DNA of 64,000 nucleotides. It comes from CADEEN01 sp963706685 (GTDB taxonomy: Bacteria; Pseudomonadota; Gammaproteobacteria; Burkholderiales; Burkholderiaceae_C). The notes below the pieces were generated by a model. The model was not told the origin of the DNA. It worked only from the letters and a program-made list of their open reading frames with translations, and searched no databases. Every line of letters starts with the position of its first letter. The first letter of the stretch is position 1. Below are positions 58,523-64,000 of this stretch, piece by piece. Both the position numbers and the translations under genes were made by a program. The stretch covers positions 186,001 to 250,000 of the forward strand of contig CAVPMY010000002.1 of assembly GCA_963706685.1 (NCBI GenBank), written 5' to 3'.

Positions 58523-58536
58523 GTTGTCTAGACAAC
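58523..58536. promoter_or_regulatory. hutO: HutC operator in the hutU-hutC intergenic region
   Basis: Perfect palindrome GTTGTCTAGACAAC, flanked by CTA and CCCTAG. It matches the known HutC-type half-site TTGT-x-x-ACAA. It lies 32 nt upstream of hutU ATG 58491 and 24 nt upstream of hutC ATG 58560, so one site can repress both arms. Urocanate is the usual inducer. Confidence 0.8.
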
Positions 58537-58559
58537 CCTAGTCAACTAAGCTCGGCGTC

Positions 58560-59273
58560 ATGGTTTCCCCCAATTCGGCGGCGCCCTACGCCCGCGTCAA
58601 GCAGCACCTGAAGGACGGCCTGGCTCGAGGCCGCTGGGCGCCGGGCGCGCTGATGCCGTCGGAGGCCGAGCTGGTGCAGCAGTTTGCCGTCAGCCGCATG
58701 ACGGTCAACCGCGCCCTGCGTGAGCTGCAAGCCGAAGGCCTGGTCGAGCGCACGCAGGGCGTGGGCACCTTTGCGGCGCAACTCCACCGCGCCTCGTCGA
58801 CGCTGACCATCCGCGACCTGCACGACGAGATCGAGGCGCGCGGCCACCGCCACCATGCGCAGGTGTACCTGCAGCGCACCGAGAAGGCCTCCGCCACGCT
58901 GGCCGGACAACTCGGCGTGCAACGCGGCGCACAGGTCTTTCACACGGTCATCGTGCACCATGAAGACGGCAGGCCGCTGCAGTGCGAGGACCGCTATGTG
59001 AACCCGGCCTGCGCGCCGGCCTACCTCGACCAGGATTTCACGCGCACCACGCCGACGCATCACCTGTTCGAAGTCACGGCGCTGTGGCGCGCCCAGTACT
59101 CGATCGAGGCATCGCGACCGACGCCGCAGGAGGCGCGGCTGCTCGGCATTGCCGACGACGAGCCCTGCCTGGTCGTCGTCCGCCGCACCTTCACCCGCGA
59201 TGCGGCGATCACCATCGCACGCCTGGTGCATCCGGGTGCGCTGTACACGCTGCAGGGAGAATTCGCGCCATGA
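58560..59273 (+). CDS. hutC: Histidine utilisation repressor HutC (GntR family)
   Basis: 237 residues, intact. Winged-helix N-terminus: PYARVKQHLKDGLARGRWAP, LMPSEAELVQQFAVSRMTVN, RALRELQAEGLVERTQGVGT. UTRA effector domain from residue 85: STLTIRDLHDEIEARGHRHH, QVFHTVIVHHEDGRPLQCED, RYVNPACAPAYLDQDFTRTT and RRTFTRDAAITIARLVHPG, with a LLFEVTALWRAQYSIEA-like ligand pocket. It binds urocanate and then releases the operator at 58523. It is first gene of the plus arm and overlaps the next gene by 4 nt (ATGA). Confidence 0.94.
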   Translation: MVSPNSAAPYARVKQHLKDGLARGRWAPGALMPSEAELVQQFAVSRMTVNRALRELQAEGLVERTQGVGTFAAQLHRASSTLTIRDLHDEIEARGHRHHAQVYLQRTEKASATLAGQLGVQRGAQVFHTVIVHHEDGRPLQCEDRYVNPACAPAYLDQDFTRTTPTHHLFEVTALWRAQYSIEASRPTPQEARLLGIADDEPCLVVVRRTFTRDAAITIARLVHPGALYTLQGEFAP

Positions 59274-60112
59274 CCGTTCATGCAGGCGACGCGCACGCGC
59301 TGCGGCTGACCGCCCCCGAGGTGGTCAGCGCCTACCAGCGCGACGGCGCGGTCTGCCTGCGCGGCCTGCTGTCGGGCGACGAGGTGGCGCTGCTGCGCCA
59401 GGGCATCGATCACAACCTGGCCGCACCGAGCCCGCGCGCCATCGTCGCCAGCCGCAGCGAAGACCGCGGCCGTTTCGTCGAAGACTTCTGCAACTGGCAG
59501 GACAACAGCGCCTACCGGCGCGTCATCTTCGAGTCGCCGCTGGCGGCCGCTGCAGCGCGGCTGATGGGCAGCAGCACGGCGCGCCTGTACCACGACCACA
59601 TGCTGACCAAGGAGCCGGGCACGCAGCAGCGCACGCCCTGGCACCAGGATCAGCCCTACTACAACGTCGACGGCCGCGACAACGTCAGCATGTGGATCGC
59701 TGTCGATCCGGTGCGGCGGCACTCGACGCTCGAGTTCGTCGCCGGCTCGCATCGGGGGCCGTGGCTGATGCCACGCAGCTTCATGGACCAGCAGGCCAAG
59801 TGGTTCCCCGAGGGCAGCCTCGCCGACTTGCCCGACGTCGAATCGCAACGCGGCACATTGCCGATCCTCGGCTGGGAAGTCGACCCCGGCGACGTGGTCT
59901 GCTTTCACATGCTGGCGCTGCATGCGGCGGGGCCGGTGGACGCCGACCGCCGCCGCCGCGTGTTCTCGGTGCGCTTTCTCGGCGACGACATCCGCCATGC
60001 GCCACGGCCGTGGACGACATCGCCGCCGTTCCCGGGCCTGGCCGAGGCCTTGCCGGCGGGTGCTGCGATGGATCATCCGCTGTTCCCCATCGTCTGGCCG
60101 CGCCCATCGTGA
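59270..60112 (+). CDS. Phytanoyl-CoA dioxygenase family (Fe(II)/2OG) protein inside the hut operon
   Basis: 280 residues, intact. Double-stranded beta-helix dioxygenase: DGAVCLRGLLSGDEVALLRQ, LYHDHMLTKEPGTQQRTPWH, then HQDQPYYNVDGRDNVSMWIA giving the H-x-D iron ligands, LEFVAGSHRGPW, DPGDVVCFHMLALHAAGPVD with the distal His, and RRRRVFSVRFLGDD with the 2-oxoglutarate Arg. ATG 59270 overlaps hutC (ATGA) and its TGA overlaps hutD (GTGA), so it is an integral operon member. Hut operons do not normally hold such an enzyme. It may hydroxylate or demethylate a histidine or imidazole derivative, which is inference. Confidence 0.88.
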   Translation: MTVHAGDAHALRLTAPEVVSAYQRDGAVCLRGLLSGDEVALLRQGIDHNLAAPSPRAIVASRSEDRGRFVEDFCNWQDNSAYRRVIFESPLAAAAARLMGSSTARLYHDHMLTKEPGTQQRTPWHQDQPYYNVDGRDNVSMWIAVDPVRRHSTLEFVAGSHRGPWLMPRSFMDQQAKWFPEGSLADLPDVESQRGTLPILGWEVDPGDVVCFHMLALHAAGPVDADRRRRVFSVRFLGDDIRHAPRPWTTSPPFPGLAEALPAGAAMDHPLFPIVWPRPS

Positions 60113-60594
60113 CATCTGCCCTGCCCCGGATGGTGCGCGTTGCAGACGTCGCGCCGCAGCCGTGGAAGAACGGCGGTGGGCGCACGCGCGAGCTGCTGGC
60201 CTGGCCACGCACCGATGCGTGGCTGGTCCGCGTCAGCGTCGCCGACATCGATGCCGATGGTCCGTTCTCGGCCTTTGCCGACATCGAACGCTGCTTTGCC
60301 GTGCTCGACGGCGCCGGTGTCGTGCTGTCATTGCCCGGCGGCGATGTACGCCTGGGCCCGCAGGACGACGCCATCCGTTTTGCCGGCGAGGCGGCACCGA
60401 TGTGCCGCCTGATCGATGGTCCGACGCGTGACCTCAACCTGATGGTGCGCCGCGGCGCGGGTCACGCGCGCATGCAACGCCGGCCTGCAACGCGCGGCCG
60501 CTGGCGTGGCCTGTTTGCCTGCGGCACACTGTGGTGGACCGACGATCCTGGAGAAACACTGCCGGCAATCGCCGGCTGGACCCTTTGCGCATGA
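60109..60594 (+). CDS. hutD: HutD/Ves family protein
   Basis: 161 residues from GTG 60109. Cupin-like small protein: RVADVAPQPWKNGGGRTREL, LVRVSVADIDADGPFSAFAD, IERCFAVLDGAGVVLSLPGG, DDAIRFAGEAAPMCRLIDGP and TRDLNLMVRRGAGHARMQRR. The PWKNGGG-TRE motif is diagnostic. HutD is thought to limit flux or bind formylglutamate; its precise role is not settled. Both ends overlap neighbours by 4 nt. Confidence 0.9.
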   Translation: MTSALPRMVRVADVAPQPWKNGGGRTRELLAWPRTDAWLVRVSVADIDADGPFSAFADIERCFAVLDGAGVVLSLPGGDVRLGPQDDAIRFAGEAAPMCRLIDGPTRDLNLMVRRGAGHARMQRRPATRGRWRGLFACGTLWWTDDPGETLPAIAGWTLCA

Positions 60595-61790
60595 CCACCA
60601 CCCTTTGGCGCCGCGCGCGCATCGCCACGATGGACGGCACCCGGCCCTGGGGCTGGATCGACAGCGGCGCACTGCTGGCCGACGGCGGGCACATCGTCTG
60701 GGTCGGCAGCGAGCGTGAGCTGCCGCGCAACATCGAAGCGCAGCAGGAGGTCAACCTCCATGGCGCGCTGCTCACGCCGGGCCTGATCGACGCCCACACC
60801 CACCTCGTCTACGGCGGCGACCGCGCCGCCGAGTTCGAGTTGCGGCTGCAAGGTGCGAGCTACGAAGAGATTGCCCGGCGCGGCGGCGGCATCCGCTCGA
60901 CGGTGGCGGCCACGCGCGCTGCCCCTGACGAGCAGTTGTTTGCCAGCGCCTCGGCGCGCGCGCACGCGCTGATGGCCGAGGGCGTGACGACGATCGAGAT
61001 CAAGTCCGGCTACGGTCTGTCCGAGCAGCACGAGGCGCGCTGCCTGGCCGTGGCCCGCCGGCTCGGCGCCGAGCTGCCGCTGTCGGTGCGCACCACCTCG
61101 CTGGCCGCGCACGCGCTGCCGCCGGAATACAGCGGCCGCGCCGACGACTACATCGATGCCGCCTGCCGCTGGCTGGTGGCGCAACAAGCGCGCGGCCTGG
61201 TCGATGCGGTCGATGCGTTCTGCGACACGATCGGCTTCACGCCGCAGCAGACGCGGCGCGTGTTCGATGCGGCGCGCTCGCTCGCCCTGCCCGTCAAGCT
61301 GCATGCCGAACAACTGTCCAACCAGCATGGCGCGGCGCTTGCCGCCGAGTACGGTGCATTGAGCTGCGACCATCTCGAACACCTGGACGCCGCAGGCATT
61401 GCCGCGATGCGCGCCAGCGGCACGGTGGCCATGCTGCTGCCGGGCGCGTTCTACTTCCTGCGCGAGACCAAACTGCCGCCGATCGACGAGCTGCGCTCGG
61501 CCGCTGTGCCGATCGCCATCGCCACCGATCACAATCCCGGCTCATCACCCGCGTTGTCGCTGCTCCTGATGCTCAACATGGCCTGCACGCTGTTTCGACT
61601 GACGCCCGAAGAAGCCTTCGCCGGCATCACGGTCAACGCCGCGCGTGCGCTGGGCTTGAGCGACCGCGGCCGCCTGACGCCGGGGCTGCGTGCCGACCTG
61701 GCGGTCTGGGACGCCGAGCATCCGCGCGAGCTGGCCTACCGCTTCGGCGCCAACGCCTGTCGGCAACGGATCTTCGAAGGCCGGGCATGA
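60591..61790 (+). CDS. hutI: Imidazolonepropionase
   Basis: 399 residues, intact. Opens imidazolone-5-propionate to N-formimidoyl-L-glutamate. Amidohydrolase motifs: LLTPGLIDAHTHLVYGGDRA (H-x-H zinc), EGVTTIEIKSGYGLSEQHEA, VKLHAEQLSNQHGAALAAEY (third His), CDHLEHLDAAG (fourth) and IAIATDHNPGSSPALSLLLM (catalytic Asp). It begins ATGACC overlapping hutD (ATGA) and ends overlapping hutG (ATGA). Confidence 0.96.
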   Translation: MTTTLWRRARIATMDGTRPWGWIDSGALLADGGHIVWVGSERELPRNIEAQQEVNLHGALLTPGLIDAHTHLVYGGDRAAEFELRLQGASYEEIARRGGGIRSTVAATRAAPDEQLFASASARAHALMAEGVTTIEIKSGYGLSEQHEARCLAVARRLGAELPLSVRTTSLAAHALPPEYSGRADDYIDAACRWLVAQQARGLVDAVDAFCDTIGFTPQQTRRVFDAARSLALPVKLHAEQLSNQHGAALAAEYGALSCDHLEHLDAAGIAAMRASGTVAMLLPGAFYFLRETKLPPIDELRSAAVPIAIATDHNPGSSPALSLLLMLNMACTLFRLTPEEAFAGITVNAARALGLSDRGRLTPGLRADLAVWDAEHPRELAYRFGANACRQRIFEGRA

Positions 61791-62575
61791 GCTTCACACT
61801 GCACCAGGGCACGACGCCGCTGGTCATCAGCATGCCGCATGTCGGCACGCTGATCCCGGAAGCACTGCAGCCGAGCTACCAGCCGCGGGCCTTGCTGGTC
61901 GAAGACACCGACTGGTATCTCGACCGCCTGTACGCCTTTGCCGCCGATCTCGGCGCCAGCCTGCTGGTGCCGCGCGAGAGCCGCTACGTGATCGACCTCA
62001 ACCGGCCGAGCGACAACACGCCGATGTACACCGGCAGCAACAACACCGAACTCGTGCCGACGCGGTTCTTCACCGGCGAATCGCTCTACGTCGAAGGCCG
62101 CGAGCCTGACGGCGTGGAGATCATGCGCCGCGTCGACGACATCTGGCAGCCCTATCACGACGCCCTGCACGGCGAGCTGCAGCGCGTCAAGGCCGCTCAT
62201 GGCCACGCGGTGCTGTTCGATGCCCACAGCATCAAGAGCGAACTGCCGTGGTTGTTCGAGGGCACGTTGCCGCACCTGAACCTCGGCACCGTCGACGGCC
62301 AGAGTTGCGCTGCGACACTGCGCCAGGCGTTGATCGCTGCCATGGCCGCACAACAGCGCTTCACGCATGTCACCGATGGCCGCTTCAAGGGCGGCCAGAT
62401 CACGCGCGAGTATGGGCAACCTGCTCATGGCATCCATGCCGTGCAGTTGGAGATGTGCTGGCGCACCTACATGAGCGAGGGCCCGCCGACGGCGTGGAAC
62501 GACGCGCAAGCGGCCCAAGCCAGGCCCTTGCTGCAGCACCTCGTGCAGACCATGATCGATTGGCGCGCGCCGTGA
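61787..62575 (+). CDS. hutG: N-formylglutamate deformylase
   Basis: 262 residues, intact. Hydrolyses N-formylglutamate to glutamate and formate. Family motifs: PLVISMPHVGTLIPEALQPS, LLVEDTDWYLDRLYAFAADL, ESRYVIDLNRPSDNTPMYTG, VLFDAHSIKSELPWLFEGTL and GGQITREYGQPAHGIHAVQL. This is the FGase-type hutG, not the ureohydrolase also called HutG, and it pairs with HutF in the five-step pathway. Coupled to both neighbours by 4-nt overlaps. Confidence 0.94.
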   Translation: MSFTLHQGTTPLVISMPHVGTLIPEALQPSYQPRALLVEDTDWYLDRLYAFAADLGASLLVPRESRYVIDLNRPSDNTPMYTGSNNTELVPTRFFTGESLYVEGREPDGVEIMRRVDDIWQPYHDALHGELQRVKAAHGHAVLFDAHSIKSELPWLFEGTLPHLNLGTVDGQSCAATLRQALIAAMAAQQRFTHVTDGRFKGGQITREYGQPAHGIHAVQLEMCWRTYMSEGPPTAWNDAQAAQARPLLQHLVQTMIDWRAP

Positions 62576-63933
62576 GCACGCTGCTCTGGGCGCCGCGTGC
62601 CTGGGTGCACGGGCGCTGGGCCGATGCCGTGCTGCTGCAGGCCGGTCGCGACGGCCGCTGGGCGCGGGTCGAAGTCGGCGTGGCGTCGCCGCCGGAAGCC
62701 ACCGTGCTCGCCGGCCCCGCGCTGCCCGGCCTCGTCGATGCCCACAGCCACGCCTTTCAGCGTGCCTTTGCCGGCCTGTCCGAGCGCCGCGAGGCGGCGC
62801 ATGACGACTTCTGGTCCTGGCGCGATCGCATGTACGGCGTGGCGCAGCGCATCGAGCCCGATGTGTTGCGCGACATTGCGACGCAGCTCTACCTCGAACT
62901 GCTGCGCGGCGGCTACACCCAGGTCTGCGAGTTCCACTACCTGCAGCATGACCGCGACGGCACACCGTACGCCGACCCGGGCACGCTGGCCTGGGCGCTG
63001 GCGGATGCGGCTTCGGCTGCCGGCATCGGCCTGACGCTGTTGCCGGTGCTCTACGAGCGCGCGGGGTTCGCCGACGATGGGCTGCGCGAGGACCAGCGCC
63101 GCTTTGCGCTGCAAGCCGACGCGGTGCTGGCCCTGCAGCGCGCCGCGCAGGGCTTTGGCGTGCCCTGCGGCGTGGCCATCCACTCGCTGCGCGCCGCCCG
63201 TCCCGAATCGATGGCCCGCCTGGCCGATGGCGCGGGCGCGGGGCCGATCCACATCCACGTCGCCGAACAAACCGCCGAAGTCGACGACTGCCTGGCCGCG
63301 ACCGGTGCGCGCCCGATCGAGTGGCTGGCCACGCATGCGCGTCTCGATGCGCGTTGGCAGCTGGTGCATGCCACGCATGCCAGCGCCGATGAGATCGACG
63401 CCGTCGCGGCCAGCGGCGCCGGTGTCGTGCTGTGCCCGACCACCGAAGCCAATCTCGGCGACGGCCTGCCCGACCTGCCGCGCTGGCTGGCGTCGAGCAC
63501 GCCGCTGTCGATCGGCTCGGACAGCCAGGTCGGCCGCGATGCACTCGAAGAGCTGCGCTGGCTCGAGTTCGGCCAGCGCCTGTTCAAGCGCGAGCGCAAT
63601 GTCGCCGCCGATCCGCAGCACGAACCGTCGACGGCGGCGCGACTGTTCGAGCGTGTGCTGGCCGGTGGCGGCACCGCAGCGGGCCACAGCCAGTGGGGTT
63701 TCGTCGAAGGCGCGCGTGCCGACATGCTGGTGGCCGATCCGTCGTGCGATGCGACGCTCGGCACGCCGCGCGACGCGCTGCTCGATGCATTGGTGTTCGC
63801 CGGCGCGATGCGCCCCTGGCGCGACGTCATGGTGGCCGGCCGATGGGCACTGCGCGATCACCGTCATGCCGACGGCGACGCCATCGCGGCACGCTTTGCG
63901 CAGGCCATGCAAAGAATCTGGCCGGTGTCATGA
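62572..63933 (+). CDS. hutF: Formimidoylglutamate deiminase
   Basis: 453 residues, intact. Converts N-formimidoylglutamate to N-formylglutamate and ammonia. Amidohydrolase motifs: GPALPGLVDAHSHAFQRAFA (zinc H-x-H), DFWSWRDRMYGVAQRIEPDV, GYTQVCEFHYLQHDRDGTPY, IHIHVAEQTAEVDDCL (third His), LVHATHASADEIDAVAA and PLSIGSDSQVGRDALEELRW (catalytic Asp). GTG 62572 overlaps the hutG TGA. With hutG it shows that the organism uses the two-step deiminase/deformylase branch instead of a formiminoglutamase. Confidence 0.95.
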   Translation: MSTLLWAPRAWVHGRWADAVLLQAGRDGRWARVEVGVASPPEATVLAGPALPGLVDAHSHAFQRAFAGLSERREAAHDDFWSWRDRMYGVAQRIEPDVLRDIATQLYLELLRGGYTQVCEFHYLQHDRDGTPYADPGTLAWALADAASAAGIGLTLLPVLYERAGFADDGLREDQRRFALQADAVLALQRAAQGFGVPCGVAIHSLRAARPESMARLADGAGAGPIHIHVAEQTAEVDDCLAATGARPIEWLATHARLDARWQLVHATHASADEIDAVAASGAGVVLCPTTEANLGDGLPDLPRWLASSTPLSIGSDSQVGRDALEELRWLEFGQRLFKRERNVAADPQHEPSTAARLFERVLAGGGTAAGHSQWGFVEGARADMLVADPSCDATLGTPRDALLDALVFAGAMRPWRDVMVAGRWALRDHRHADGDAIAARFAQAMQRIWPVS

Positions 63934-64000
63934 CACCAGCACAAGCCCTGTTCCCCGGTTTCACGACGCGCCGCATCAGGACCGAAGGCGCGGTGATCCA
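63930..64000 (+). CDS. Alpha/beta hydrolase-like protein (5' fragment)
   Basis: Starts ATG 63930, overlapping the hutF stop (ATGA), and is cut by the window end. The 23 visible residues begin MTPAQALFPGFTTRRIRTEG. F-x-G-F-x-x-R-R-I-x-T-x-G-A resembles the start of haloacetate-dehalogenase-like alpha/beta hydrolases. Too short to name a substrate. Confidence 0.55.
   Translation, partial: MTPAQALFPGFTTRRIRTEGAVI

Overview
The window is about 67% GC chromosomal DNA from a betaproteobacterium, most likely Burkholderiales near the Rubrivivax, Leptothrix, Methylibium and Piscinibacter group. Evidence for this is the PhaR polyhydroxyalkanoate regulator, a ChrB-ChrA chromate pair, a superoxide dismutase-rhodanese fusion, a two-armed hut regulon under a GntR/HutC repressor, and many GC-rich palindromic intergenic repeats. 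No rRNA, tRNA or CRISPR array was seen. The assignment rests on protein families read by eye, not on a search.

Layout. 1-2.8 kb: ECF sigma factor, small beta-rich protein and the start of a TPR (probably CHAT) protein, all on the minus strand. 3.0-5.7 kb: tyrosine integrase directly downstream of the 3' end of icd. 5.7-10.1 kb: rnfH, ratA, smpB, a cystathionine beta-lyase-like gene, rimO and phaR. 10.1-21.7 kb: a nucleoside uptake and salvage cluster (deoA, deoC, 5'-nucleotidase lipoprotein, purine nucleoside phosphorylase, cdd, a NERD-domain intruder, a BmpA-type ABC importer, and divergent adenosine deaminase). 21.8-25.3 kb: a palindromic mini-element, an alpha-carbonic anhydrase and a low-GC AAA-ATPase/DUF4435 gene resembling fused PARIS defence proteins. 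25.6-33.2 kb: Gfo/Idh oxidoreductase, ferredoxin-like protein, DmdA-like demethylase, HyuA-like ATPase and a sarcosine/dimethylglycine dehydrogenase-like flavoprotein, suggesting N- or S-methyl compound breakdown. 33.4-42.1 kb: an HTH protein, sppA, small DUF genes, a 450-bp array of three abutting TA-flanked mini-elements, an SMP-30-like lipoprotein, a quinone-reductase-like gene, a scar of two truncated genes, and a LysR regulator. 42.2-50.5 kb: an oxidoreductase fusion with GST and a PNPOx-like gene, a YegD-like Hsp70, SOD-rhodanese, chrA and chrB. 50.9-64 kb: a membrane acyltransferase-like gene, then the hut regulon. Its minus arm is hutU-hutH-ABC importer-DUF4399 lipoprotein; its plus arm is hutC-PhyH dioxygenase-hutD-hutI-hutG-hutF-hydrolase. 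The arms diverge from a palindromic HutC operator.

Sequence quality matters here. Many housekeeping genes (icd, deoA, cdd, rimO, ATPases, chrA, chrB and others) are broken by single-base length changes, mostly one extra base. They occur from 3 to 19.5 kb, 23.7 to 25.3 kb, 31 to 32 kb, 39 to 41 kb and 47 to 50.5 kb, whereas 50.9-64 kb is clean. Most look like assembly errors rather than decay, so such genes are given as one CDS with the break noted. The carboxymuconolactone decarboxylase fragment and the sigma fragment at 40.5-41.1 kb look like genuine remnants.
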